Below, in pieces: positions 15,224-23,323 of a DNA stretch of 50,665 bases. Position numbers and translations under genes: made by a program. Below the pieces are notes generated by a model, which had not been told where the DNA came from, made no database searches, and was given only the letters and a program-made list of their open reading frames with translations. The stretch is from Fischerella sp. PCC 9431. GTDB lineage: Bacteria; Cyanobacteriota; Cyanobacteriia; Cyanobacteriales; Nostocaceae. The stretch is taken from the NCBI RefSeq assembly GCF_000447295.1, contig NZ_KE650771.1:1239966-1290630 (forward strand), in the 5' to 3' direction. How positions within the stretch are numbered: the first letter of the stretch is position 1; each line of letters starts with the position of its first letter.

Positions 15224-15262
15224 GCCTCAGAATTAATTCTGAGGCTAATAGCAAAACTCGGT
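15224..15262. repeat. Hairpin pair with GCTAATAGC linker
   Basis: GCCTCAGAA-TTAA-TTCTGAGGC (15224-15245) follows CCC and continues into the linker GCTAATAGC (15244-15252). A shorter hairpin follows that reads CGGT-TAAA-ACCG (about 15259-15270; loop TTTA on the other strand). The frame CCCGCC...GGCTAATAGC is identical to the reverse complement of the 10136-10167 element while the inner stem is different. Confidence 0.8.
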
Positions 15263-15361
15263 TAAAACCGACTGTTGATTGGTAATTTAGTCCGTTTTAG
15301 ATTGATATTTACTAAGTACACAAGGAAGATAACCAATAATCAACAACTAACAACTAATAAG

Positions 15362-16537
15362 ATGAAAATCCTCCAAATAGTTCCTTCTATCTCTTTAATT
15401 TACGGTGGTCCAAGTCAAATGGTACTAGGATTAGCCCCAGCTTTAGCAAAAGAAGGTGTGAAAGTTACTATTTTGACAACTAATAGTAATGGTGATCATG
15501 GTCAAAAACCTTTAGATATTAACTTAAATACTCCCATTCAAAAAGATAGTTATGAAATAATTTATTTTCGTTGCGCGCCTTTTCGTCGCTACAAATTTTC
15601 TCTTGATTTATGCAAGTGGTTAAATCAATATGCTCAAGAGTTTGATTTAGCCCACATTCATGCTTTATTCTCTCCTGTAAGTAGCACTACTGCGGCAATT
15701 TGTCGTCATCGAAAACTGCCTTATATTTTGCGTCCTTTAGGTACTCTTGACCCAGCCGATTTACAAAAGAAAAGATATTTGAAACAAATTTATGCTGCGA
15801 TATTAGAGCGTGATAATATCGCTGGTGCTGCTGCACTTCATTTTACTAGTGTTCAAGAAGCGCAAATTTCTGAAAGATTCGGAGTGAAAACACAAGATTT
15901 AGTGATGCAATTGGGTGTGATTCCTCCCCAAGGAAATCACGAAAATATACGTCATCAATTGGGTATTGATGATAATATCCCGTTAGTGTTATTTATGTCG
16001 CGAATTGATAAAAAAAAGGGTTTGAATTTATTAATTCCAGCTTTGGAAAAGCTTTTAGTTGCAGGGTTAAAGTTTCACTTTGTTTTAGCTGGAACAAATC
16101 CCCAAGAGCCAGATTATGAAAACAAAATCAAATCACAGATAGATCATTCTACTTTGCGATCGCACACTACAATTACTGGTTTTGTCACTGGGGACTTAAA
16201 ATCCAGTCTGCTGCAAGCTGCTGATTTATTTGTTTTACCTTCTTACTACGAAAACTTTGGTATCGCTGTGGCTGAAGCAATGGTAGCAGGAACACCTGTA
16301 GTCATTTCTGATCAAGTGCATATTTGCCAACAGGTGCAGGAAAGCGAGTCGGGATGGGTGACTACAACAGATGTGCTAGCACTCACTGAGTCACTGCGTA
16401 CCGCTTTGCAAAATCCTGCGGAATGTCAACGACGAGGATTAAACGCCAAAGCATATGCATTGCAAAACTATAGCTGGGATGCGATCGCTCGTCAAACCAT
16501 CCAAGCATATCAACAAATTTTAGCAGAGACGCGATGA
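15362..16537 (+). CDS. hpsP: Family 4 glycosyltransferase, HpsP-type
   Basis: This GT-B fold glycosyltransferase has 391 residues when started at ATG 15362 (MKILQIVPSISLIYGGPSQM). This is preferred over upstream in-frame starts because the acceptor-domain GGP loop lies at the usual distance from it. Signatures are YGGPSQMVLGLAPALAKEGV, the turn LFMSRIDKKKGLNLLIPAL, and YYENFGIAVAEAMVAGTP near residue 300, with the E-x7-E glutamates. It completes the hpsL-N-O-P run and is expected to extend the extracellular polysaccharide used for hormogonium motility. The last codons and the TGA stop lie inside the first unit of a 27-nt tandem array, so the native C-terminus may have been altered slightly (ends AETR). 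The leader contains the sequence AACAACTAACAACTAATAAG. Confidence 0.8.
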   Translation: MKILQIVPSISLIYGGPSQMVLGLAPALAKEGVKVTILTTNSNGDHGQKPLDINLNTPIQKDSYEIIYFRCAPFRRYKFSLDLCKWLNQYAQEFDLAHIHALFSPVSSTTAAICRHRKLPYILRPLGTLDPADLQKKRYLKQIYAAILERDNIAGAAALHFTSVQEAQISERFGVKTQDLVMQLGVIPPQGNHENIRHQLGIDDNIPLVLFMSRIDKKKGLNLLIPALEKLLVAGLKFHFVLAGTNPQEPDYENKIKSQIDHSTLRSHTTITGFVTGDLKSSLLQAADLFVLPSYYENFGIAVAEAMVAGTPVVISDQVHICQQVQESESGWVTTTDVLALTESLRTALQNPAECQRRGLNAKAYALQNYSWDAIARQTIQAYQQILAETR

Positions 16538-16682
16538 ACGTATTGTATTGTAGAGACGCGATGAACGTATTGTATTGTGGAGACGCGATGAACGTATTGT
16601 ATTGTGGAGACGCGATGAACGTATTGTATTGTGGAGACGCGATGAACGTATTGTATTGTGGAGACGCGATTAATCGCGTCTC
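16526..16682. repeat. 27-nt tandem array ending in a full palindrome
   Basis: There are five 27-nt units (16526, 16553, 16580, 16607, 16634), each GAGACGCGATGAACG plus TATTGTATTGTG/A. A terminal full palindrome GAGACGCGATTAATCGCGTC, continuing TC, follows at 16661-16682. Units 2-5 are almost identical. The stop codon of hpsP is the TGA in GCGATGAACG of unit 1. The array occupies the whole gap to the convergent carotenoid oxygenase gene. Confidence 0.92.
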
Positions 16683-16700
16683 TACAATAGTCATACACCC

Positions 16701-18137
16701 CTAATCTTTCGCTTTCCAAGTACCGTGAAAACTATGAGGAATCACACTTGGTAATTCCAGCCTACACACGGGTTCTTCATTTAAGCGATGGGCGTCAAAT
16801 ATCCAAACTTCACTGCGATCGCAATTTCCATCATAAACAACCGTTAAAATCCAAGCTTGTTCTGGATTGTCTGCGTCTGTTGCATAGATGGGTTCGCTGG
16901 GATAGCGACTTTCACCACAGTTTGCTTCGCTCAGAGTTTCGGTTTTGTGATCATAGCAGGCGATCGCATTCACTATTTCTTGGCTAATATCTGTTCCATG
17001 TCGGAAAGTCGATAAGTATGTATATCTGGAGTTTTGTCCGACATTTTCGGGTGGTACACCAGGAAACTCACAATGATGATCTAATATTTGCTGAGTATTA
17101 GTAACTTTGCCTGTTTGGGGGTTAATGTAAATTCGCGATAGTGTACTTTTAGCTGGGGTGTGAGTTTCGCCTGTACGAACTTCTTTGAGGTATTCATTGG
17201 TTTGAAAATCCTGATAGCGGGCAATATCTACAATTACTGTACCGTTATCATCTACATAACCATTAGCAAAATGCCATTGATACCAAGGTTCCGCTTCACT
17301 ACGACTAATGATTTTCAAGGTTTCGCGGTCAATTACTAAAATTTGGGTTCCCTTACTAGGTTGCCATTGTAAAGCATCACTAAAATTGCTCAACCCAGTT
17401 AAAGCAGGAAGCAGATTCAGCCGTACTGGCGGAATGCAAAATATCAGGTATTGTCCTGCTAAAACAAAATCATGAACCAAAGGAACGCCATCAAGTTCAT
17501 GGGCTAGTTTCTGGAAAATTTTGCCACTAGCATCACTTTTGTAAATATACAAAGTGGTATTTAATCCAGGAGTGATACCAAAGTTAAAAATTTCCCCTGT
17601 TTGTGGGTCACGTTTGTAGTGTGCGGAATAATTAAGACCTTTAGTTAATCCACCCAAATCATCTTCGCCATTAGTTTCCAAATTGTGCAAATGGAGAGCG
17701 TAGGGTTTACCGCCTTCCCATAATGCTAATACTTTATCTGGAAGTGCTAACACGCTAGTATTGGCAGCATTCTTGACTGGTTTTAACCATTTATTCCAAA
17801 AGGCTCCCGGTGCTGTCATCCCGTAGTTACCGTAAAGTAGTTTACCTGCTGCTGCTTCTTCTTGGTAGCCAACAGTTTGGACGTAGCGGTAAACACCCGT
17901 AGCACTTGCATCAGTAAAATGTACAGCCAGAATTGCACCATCTCCATCAAACCAGTGTCCCATAAGCATACCGCCCCGTTCCATCCGTGCAGGACCGTTG
18001 CGGTAAAGTGTGCCGCGTAAACCAGATGGGATTGTGCCAGAAATTACAGGTAAGGGAGTGAGAGGAAATTCTTGAGCGGGTTGAGCTACTGCACCAGCCC
18101 AAGCTTTTTTGTTTAATTTGTCTTTAATTAAAGGCAT
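16701..18137 (-). CDS. Carotenoid cleavage oxygenase (RPE65/ACO family)
   Basis: This non-heme iron dioxygenase cleaves carotenoids or apocarotenoids. It has 478 residues, the normal size. The four iron-binding histidines of the seven-bladed propeller can be placed: His173 (SAHYKRDP), His222 (PLVHDFVLAG), His289 (WYQWHFANGY) and His471 (SFHGTWKAKD). The N-terminal block GTLYRNGPARMERGG and HWFDGDGAI are family signatures. In Nostoc-type cyanobacteria several paralogues exist with different substrates (apocarotenals, bicyclic carotenoids); which one this is cannot be told from the sequence alone. No signal peptide is present. The gene converges on hpsP. An acetyltransferase gene lies 42 nt upstream in the same direction. 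Confidence 0.93.
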   Translation of the reverse strand: MPLIKDKLNKKAWAGAVAQPAQEFPLTPLPVISGTIPSGLRGTLYRNGPARMERGGMLMGHWFDGDGAILAVHFTDASATGVYRYVQTVGYQEEAAAGKLLYGNYGMTAPGAFWNKWLKPVKNAANTSVLALPDKVLALWEGGKPYALHLHNLETNGEDDLGGLTKGLNYSAHYKRDPQTGEIFNFGITPGLNTTLYIYKSDASGKIFQKLAHELDGVPLVHDFVLAGQYLIFCIPPVRLNLLPALTGLSNFSDALQWQPSKGTQILVIDRETLKIISRSEAEPWYQWHFANGYVDDNGTVIVDIARYQDFQTNEYLKEVRTGETHTPAKSTLSRIYINPQTGKVTNTQQILDHHCEFPGVPPENVGQNSRYTYLSTFRHGTDISQEIVNAIACYDHKTETLSEANCGESRYPSEPIYATDADNPEQAWILTVVYDGNCDRSEVWIFDAHRLNEEPVCRLELPSVIPHSFHGTWKAKD

Positions 18138-18179
18138 AAAAAATTGACCGAAGAAAGGGTATGAGGGCGTAACTCCTAA

Positions 18180-18665
18180 TTACCGTGAAGAAGCTATTTT
18201 TTTGATGAAAGTGACAACTCGTTCTACTTCTTGGAACCCTACTTTTGTATGAAAATCATAACTTGCTGTGTTTTCCAGTAAAGCATCTGAAGCAAGTTCC
18301 ACACATCCATTTTCAAGTCCCCATTTTTGGGCGTACTGAATTAAAAATTTACCTACACCTTGTTTTCGATATTCATCTTTCACATAAATCCCTTCCACAT
18401 ACGCAACAGGACTCTGAGTAGCACCCGAAACATAATCATAACGAAGAGAAAGATTCATGAATGCGATCGCTTGTCCATCCTCAGTTCTGACGATAAATCC
18501 AGCCTCACGAGGAGATTGGAGAATCTTTGTCAGACTTATCTGTCTTTCTTCGTGTGATTCATCTGGCCATAGTTTTAAAGTCAGGTCTAACCACTCATTC
18601 AAGTCATCGTGGGTAACTTTGACAATTTTCACCAGAACCTCGGATGCATACAAGTCATTTGTCAT
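18180..18665 (-). CDS. GNAT acetyltransferase, AAC(6')-I-like
   Basis: This GNAT-fold acetyltransferase of 161 residues shows the acetyl-CoA motif YRKQGVGKFLIQYAQKW (motif A, about residues 98-114) preceded by YVEGIYVKDE and followed by CVELASDALLENTASYDFHT and KVGFQEVERVVTFIKK. This combination resembles aminoglycoside 6'-N-acetyltransferases of the AAC(6')-I type. The environmental substrate is unknown, and I do not infer resistance from similarity alone. The start is ambiguous: the first ATG at 18665 lies within an ATGACAA heptanucleotide repeat, and a GTG (GTG AAA ATT) about 11 codons later would begin at the conserved VKIVKVTHDDL. Confidence 0.85.
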   Translation of the reverse strand: MTNDLYASEVLVKIVKVTHDDLNEWLDLTLKLWPDESHEERQISLTKILQSPREAGFIVRTEDGQAIAFMNLSLRYDYVSGATQSPVAYVEGIYVKDEYRKQGVGKFLIQYAQKWGLENGCVELASDALLENTASYDFHTKVGFQEVERVVTFIKKIASSR

Positions 18666-18750
18666 TTGTCATTTTTTGTTGGTAAGGGTTTGGTGCGTGT
18701 TTAATTTTCGTTACTTGCATCTACTGATAACTGATAACTGATAACTGATT
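18651..18750. repeat. Short heptanucleotide-type repeats between acetyltransferase and kinase
   Basis: CATTTGTCATTTGTCATTT lies at about 18657-18675, forming the start codon region of the acetyltransferase on the minus strand. TGATAAC repeats (CTGATAACTGATAACTGAT) lie at 18724-18749, ending exactly at the stop codon of the kinase gene. These fit the STRR class of repeats known from filamentous cyanobacteria. Confidence 0.7.
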
Positions 18751-20092
18751 AAGTCCGATCTAACCCCAACCATTGTCCAATCTCTTGAATTAGCCAATGA
18801 CGCTCTACTGTTGACAGAGGACTGGAAGTGAATTTCTGTCCTTCTGCTTCAATAATGACTCCTCTGGGTGCTGAACCTTGATTCACTGGTTCTTGATATA
18901 TTTTTTCGATTAATGCTATTGGACGCTGTTGTCGCTTGTAGCAAAAACCAAATAATTTCCAACGTATTTCAAAATTTTGGCGATCAAAGTAAAAATCAGT
19001 ATGTCCAAAAGAAGGTAAAATAGTTCCTTGCACTACTGCAATCAGCATTGCCACAAAGAAAATGAACAAAAACCATGCCTGAGAACTCCCTCCTCTGATA
19101 AAAAAATTTATTAATTGTGGCATTTGCCAGAGAAAAGGAATCATAATTCCAACTAGGTAAAATAATCTAAAAGCTTTGCCACCGCGTCTTGGTATTTTAA
19201 TTTCCAATTCACTAGCAGACTTCTTGATTTGAATCTGACTACCTGTGGGTTTACGGCTAGTAATAGGTGGAGTCAGAGCATTTTTATTCTTGAGTGCTGC
19301 AAGTGCTTCTCTAGCAGTACTGAGTCTTTCTATTACATTTGGTTCCGTGAGTTTACCAATCCAATTGACAAAACCCCGGTCAATGTTAACCTTATCAGCA
19401 AAAATAATCCGTGCGTCCAGATGAGGTAAATCGGCGGGAGATATCCCGGTCAGCAAATGTATTAAAGTTGCGCCTAAAGCATACAAATCAGAAGCAGGAA
19501 AAGCCCGCCCAGCAAACTGTTCGATTGGGACGTAGCCATAAGTACCGACAACAGTAAAAGTAGCATCTTCTTGCACCGCTTTATCCTGAACCGCACCAAA
19601 ATCAACCAAATAAACCCGTTGATCTTCACCCCAAATCAAATTACTAGGTTTGATATCGCGATGTAGAACAGGTGGGTTGAGTTCGTGTAGATAAACCAAA
19701 ATGCTGAGAACTTCGACAGCAATTTTTTCTACCTGTAATTCTGAAAAATGTTGACCTTTGTCTATTAAATTCTGTAGAGATGTTCCAGGAATATAACTTT
19801 GTACTAGCCCAAACCAGGGGAATTTAGAACCAGATTGATGTTCTAAAACAAAGTAATCTCGGTATTTGGGGATACGGGGATGATTCAGATTTTTTAAGAC
19901 TTGAGCCTCTCGTTCAAACAATTTATGTTCATCCCACTGCATTTGTGGGGTGAGAATTAGCAATTTGACGACCACTTGTTCTTGAGTCTCTTTAGTCAAA
20001 TCTTTTGCTAACCAAGTTTGACGACTAGCGTCTTCACCTAATTTTCCCTGAATTTGATAGCGATTACAAAGTATTTCTCCTGCTTCTAACAT
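18749..20092 (-). CDS. Serine/threonine protein kinase with C-terminal membrane segments
   Basis: This is a eukaryote-type Ser/Thr kinase. Numbered from ATG at 20092 (MLEAGEILCNRYQI; 447 residues), the ATP-binding lysine is Lys43 (VVVKLL), the catalytic loop HRDIKPSN has Asp146, and the metal-binding DFG is Asp164 (LVDFGAVQ). The activation segment GTYGYVPIEQF follows. The glycine loop is degenerate (GKLGEDASRQTW), as is common in this cyanobacterial subgroup. After about residue 275 comes a linker, two hydrophobic segments (about 308-350) and a soluble C-terminal region with YFDRQNFEIRWKLFG. An upstream ATG at 20107 exists, but only the 20092 start has a G-rich stretch before it. The gene is followed 20 nt away by a paralogue and is likely co-transcribed with it. 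Confidence 0.9.
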   Translation of the reverse strand: MLEAGEILCNRYQIQGKLGEDASRQTWLAKDLTKETQEQVVVKLLILTPQMQWDEHKLFEREAQVLKNLNHPRIPKYRDYFVLEHQSGSKFPWFGLVQSYIPGTSLQNLIDKGQHFSELQVEKIAVEVLSILVYLHELNPPVLHRDIKPSNLIWGEDQRVYLVDFGAVQDKAVQEDATFTVVGTYGYVPIEQFAGRAFPASDLYALGATLIHLLTGISPADLPHLDARIIFADKVNIDRGFVNWIGKLTEPNVIERLSTAREALAALKNKNALTPPITSRKPTGSQIQIKKSASELEIKIPRRGGKAFRLFYLVGIMIPFLWQMPQLINFFIRGGSSQAWFLFIFFVAMLIAVVQGTILPSFGHTDFYFDRQNFEIRWKLFGFCYKRQQRPIALIEKIYQEPVNQGSAPRGVIIEAEGQKFTSSPLSTVERHWLIQEIGQWLGLDRT

Positions 20093-20129
20093 CCCCAAAT
20101 TCCCCATGAAAAATTGTTAGTGTTAACTA

Positions 20130-21452
20130 CTAACCAATCCCTAACCAATGTCTGATTTGTGCTGCCATCCAGCGACACTCTTCTTTACTTAAAGGTGGCT
20201 TTAATTTTCCAATTGAATACTCAGATACGCCTAAAGCTAATGTTACCTCTGGTACTTTGTGACTACCATAACCACCAGTCTCGCCACTAAATACTTTGTC
20301 AATTTCAGAAACTTTTCCTCGCTGTCTACGCAAGCAAAGACCTAGTAATTTCAATTCAATTTCAAATTGGTGATGATCAAAGTAAATATTTGTTTCTACA
20401 AAGTTAGGCAACAGAAACCAACCTGTTAGAAGCAAACTAGCCAGCAACCATATCCAACCTTCCACGCTAGCCAAGCTAAAACCACCACTGAAAAAGTATA
20501 ACCAAATTACTAGTAATACTGTCGCAGCAATATTTTTCGGGTCAGTTAATGTCTTTTGCCAAAGCACAGGAATTTTTATGTGCAAGTGTTCAGGAGATTT
20601 TTGCAGTTGAATTTGGCTATCAGCAGGTTTGGCACGAACTTTTTTAGAAATAGCAATTTGATTTGCTTTGAGAAGCTTGAGTGCTTCTTTTGCACTAGTG
20701 AAGCGTCTGTCTAAATTGGGTTGTGTCAGCTGTTCTAACCAGCGAACAAACCCAGGATTAACTTTTAGTAAGTGGGCAAACTGCAAGCGAGAATCTTGTT
20801 GTGGCAAATCTGCTGGTGGAATACGGGTAAGCAAATGAATTAAAGTTGCACCTAAACCATAAAGATCAGATGCTGGAGTTGCTCTACCACCAAACTGTTC
20901 TAGTGGTGCATAACCATAAGTTCCGACTATTGTAAAAGTTGCGCCTTTTTTGGCGGCACGATCTTGGACTGCACCAAAATCCACCAAATAAATCTGAGAA
21001 TTTTTTCCTAAAAGTAAATTACTGGGCTTGATGTCGCGGTGCAAGACTGGTGGACTCAAACTGTGCAGATAAATCAGAATCTTCAAAATCTCAGCAGCAA
21101 CTTTTCGTACTTCTGCTTCGCTGAATACTCTGCCTTTTGCCAATAATTCCTTAAATGACGAACCGGGAATATATTCTTGTACTAGAGCAAAATGAAGTAC
21201 TTGATCTTCAAAGCCAAAATAATTACGATACTTTGGGATACGCGGATGATTAAGTTGTTTGAGTATCTGGGCTTCTCGCTCGAAAAGTTTAACATCTTCC
21301 CAGTTTGCTTGGTCGCTAAAAGTAAGCAATTTAACAATGACTTGTTCATGAGTGGACAAATCCCATGCTAACCAGGTTTGACGACCAGCATTGTCACCAA
21401 ATTTTTCTATAAGCTGATAGCGATCGCGTAATACCTGTTGGATTTGCAACAT
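20130..21452 (-). CDS. Serine/threonine protein kinase, tandem paralogue
   Basis: This is the same architecture as its downstream neighbour, 440 residues: ATP lysine Lys41 (VIVKLL), HRDIKPSN with Asp140, DFG at Asp158, activation loop GTYGYAPLEQFGGRATPAS. It has a hydrophobic pair near residues 290-345 (AATVLLVIWLYFFSGGF, IWLLASLLLTGWFLLPNF) and a C-terminal domain including YFDHHQFEIELKLLGLCLRR that aligns with the other kinase. The two proteins are clearly a tandem duplication that has diverged. They share a 20-odd nt junction, so both are probably read from the promoter between this gene and argB. Substrates are unknown; membrane anchoring suggests a sensing or scaffolding role. Confidence 0.92.
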   Translation of the reverse strand: MLQIQQVLRDRYQLIEKFGDNAGRQTWLAWDLSTHEQVIVKLLTFSDQANWEDVKLFEREAQILKQLNHPRIPKYRNYFGFEDQVLHFALVQEYIPGSSFKELLAKGRVFSEAEVRKVAAEILKILIYLHSLSPPVLHRDIKPSNLLLGKNSQIYLVDFGAVQDRAAKKGATFTIVGTYGYAPLEQFGGRATPASDLYGLGATLIHLLTRIPPADLPQQDSRLQFAHLLKVNPGFVRWLEQLTQPNLDRRFTSAKEALKLLKANQIAISKKVRAKPADSQIQLQKSPEHLHIKIPVLWQKTLTDPKNIAATVLLVIWLYFFSGGFSLASVEGWIWLLASLLLTGWFLLPNFVETNIYFDHHQFEIELKLLGLCLRRQRGKVSEIDKVFSGETGGYGSHKVPEVTLALGVSEYSIGKLKPPLSKEECRWMAAQIRHWLGIG

Positions 21453-21748
21453 CGTCTGGTGAAAATATAGACGTCTGGGAAAAAGGGTTTAATTTTAGAG
21501 AGGTTTAAGATTATATGAATATTTTAGGAGTGCGAGTAAAAATTTTAGGGCTATTTTTAAAGATATGAATTTCAAGAAACTCTTGTTGCTTCTTACACCC
21601 TTATACTCTGACACCCTGACAATTTTGTACCCTTATACTTTTACACTTTAACTAAATCAGCATGAACATGTTAGCAACAAATATTCTTTTTTATGAGAAA
21701 TTGTTGTGAGTACCAATTTAACTAATAAAAGCTCCTCATAGACCTATT
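21453..21748. other. Divergent promoter region, kinase genes and argB
   Basis: This region separates the minus-strand kinase operon from plus-strand argB. It holds short repeats of the form ACACCCTTATAC and GTACCCTTATACTTTTACAC (about 21594-21650). It must contain both promoters, but no confident -35/-10 or NtcA site (GTA-N8-TAC) could be placed; the GTACCCTTATAC near 21629 has a 6-nt spacer instead of 8. Confidence 0.4.
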
Positions 21749-22642
21749 ATGATCCAAGATTCTGAGTACATTCGACAAGACGCGGCGACTCGCGTGCAAG
21801 TACTGAGTGAAGCCCTACCTTACATTCAACAATTTACAGGTCGAACTGTAGTTGTTAAATACGGTGGTGCGGCTATGAAAGATAGCAACCTCAAAGATAA
21901 AGTCATCCGCGATATTGTCTTTTTGTCATGTGTTGGTTTACGACCAATTGTGGTACACGGTGGTGGTCCAGAAATTAACAGTTGGCTAGATAAATTAGGA
22001 ATTGAACCACAATTTAAGAATGGTCTGCGTGTCACAGATGCCCCCACAATGGATGTGGTGGAAATGGTGTTAGTTGGTCGTGTTAATAAAGAAATCGTCT
22101 CTTTGATTAATCAAGCTGGTGGTTCTGCTGTCGGACTATGTGGTAAAGATGGCAACCTAATTAAAGCCCGTCCTCAAGGAGATGAAGGTATAGGCTTTGT
22201 TGGGGAAGTCAGTTATGTCAATATTAATATTTTGGAAACTCTAGTAAGTAGTGGGTATATTCCCGTTGTGTCTAGTGTTGCCGCAGATGATAAAGGACAA
22301 GCTTATAATATCAATGCTGACACCGTAGCGGGCGAAATCGCAGCAGCATTAGGGGCAGAAAAGTTGATTTTGCTCACTGATACCCGTGGAATTTTAAAAG
22401 ATTATCAAGAGCCGACTAGTTTGATTCCCAAAGTAGATATTAAAGAAGCCCGTGACTTAATTGCTAGTGGTGTGGTTAGTGGTGGCATGATTCCGAAAGT
22501 TAATTGTTGTGTGCGATCGCTTGCCCAAGGAGTTCGCGCCGCACACATTATTGATGGTCGCATCCCCCACGCCCTACTACTAGAAATCTTCACTGACGGT
22601 GGTATCGGTACAATGATTTTTGGTTCTCAATTTATGTCATGA
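21749..22642 (+). CDS. argB: Acetylglutamate kinase
   Basis: ArgB phosphorylates N-acetylglutamate, the controlled step of arginine synthesis in cyanobacteria, and is regulated by PII protein GlnB. The 297 residues have the expected length. Signatures: [11 protein letters not shown] near residue 36 (phosphate binding Lys-Gly-Gly), [19 protein letters not shown] near 72, [17 protein letters not shown], and a C-terminal [20 protein letters not shown], then [11 protein letters not shown] near 246. The N-terminal helix ([20 protein letters not shown]) is the kind that mediates hexamerisation and arginine inhibition. The gene is followed by a weak hairpin terminator and a convergent gene, so it is probably monocistronic. 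Confidence 0.97.
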   Translation: MIQDSEYIRQDAATRVQVLSEALPYIQQFTGRTVVVKYGGAAMKDSNLKDKVIRDIVFLSCVGLRPIVVHGGGPEINSWLDKLGIEPQFKNGLRVTDAPTMDVVEMVLVGRVNKEIVSLINQAGGSAVGLCGKDGNLIKARPQGDEGIGFVGEVSYVNINILETLVSSGYIPVVSSVAADDKGQAYNINADTVAGEIAAALGAEKLILLTDTRGILKDYQEPTSLIPKVDIKEARDLIASGVVSGGMIPKVNCCVRSLAQGVRAAHIIDGRIPHALLLEIFTDGGIGTMIFGSQFMS

Positions 22643-22651
22643 ATTTTTGAG

Positions 22652-22690
22652 GGGAAAGAGAAAAAACAAACCTTTTCCCTTGATCTTTTT
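22652..22690. terminator. Probable terminator after argB
   Basis: GGGAAA (22652-22657) pairs with TTTCCC (22674-22679) and is followed by TGATCTTTTTT. It lies 10 nt after the argB stop between convergent genes. The stem is short, so confidence is moderate. Confidence 0.5.
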
Positions 22691-22702
22691 TCATCTCTAT
22701 TC

Positions 22703-23110
22703 TCAAGGATACTGAATAATAATCGGTTGCCGAATTGGTCTATTGTGATACCAAGAATCTTTGACAATTACAGGATTGATTAATGTTGAGTTTCTTATTT
22801 TGGGATTGACCAATACAGGATTCAGTAAAATATTTTCAGGTATATTTTGATGCGATTTATGGTAAGTATTATAGTTGCTGCGACTTGGCATTAATCCCGT
22901 CACTGGGTCTACAGGCATAGGGGTAGAAATAGGACTACCGTATATAAAGCTACCAACATTTGGTGTTTGAGGTTGATTGACACCGTAAAAATTTCCGTTA
23001 TCAATTACTATTATCTGCTGGGCAGAAACAGGAGATTTAGTCGCACTGATCACTGCTACAGTGAAACCCAATCCCAGAAAATAGGCTTGATTAAACTTGA
23101 TTTTAAGCAT
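22703..23110 (-). CDS. Hypothetical secreted protein, 135 aa
   Basis: I do not recognise this family. The protein has a signal peptide (MLKIKFNQAYFLGLGFTVAV) with a likely AQQ cleavage site (SPVSAQQIIV). The mature part is rich in Asn, Pro and Ile with repeated motifs: NPVLVNPKIRNSTLINPVIV and TPNVGSFIYGSPISTPMPVD. It has no cysteine and only modest charge. A short repeat-containing, proline-rich envelope or matrix-associated protein is a reasonable guess from composition only. ATG at 23110 follows an AT-rich leader. It is convergent with argB and divergent from the 23324 gene. Confidence 0.65.
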   Translation of the reverse strand: MLKIKFNQAYFLGLGFTVAVISATKSPVSAQQIIVIDNGNFYGVNQPQTPNVGSFIYGSPISTPMPVDPVTGLMPSRSNYNTYHKSHQNIPENILLNPVLVNPKIRNSTLINPVIVKDSWYHNRPIRQPIIIQYP

Positions 23111-23323
23111 GTCTTTGATTCACTAAAATTATAAATTTGTAGAAAGAAATTGAAATATGATTTAACTATATAGATATAGATAAATCATAAATCATTATTT
23201 TCTGCCCGCGAACAACAAATTTCTTTACTCATACCCCCATTTGTTGAGTAGTTAGCCTAAAGGATTTCACAAATGCTGCTACCGTTGGCACAATGAAGGC
23301 AGTCCTGAATTTGTGAGTAAAAC

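Noticed and set aside
18180-18665. Calling the GNAT gene an antibiotic resistance gene
   Set aside because: The resemblance to AAC(6')-I proteins is real, but environmental GNAT enzymes of this type often have other substrates and no resistance context is present.
21629-21640. NtcA binding site upstream of argB
   Set aside because: GTACCCTTATAC has a 6-nt centre, not the 8 nt of GTA-N8-TAC, and lies within short repeats.
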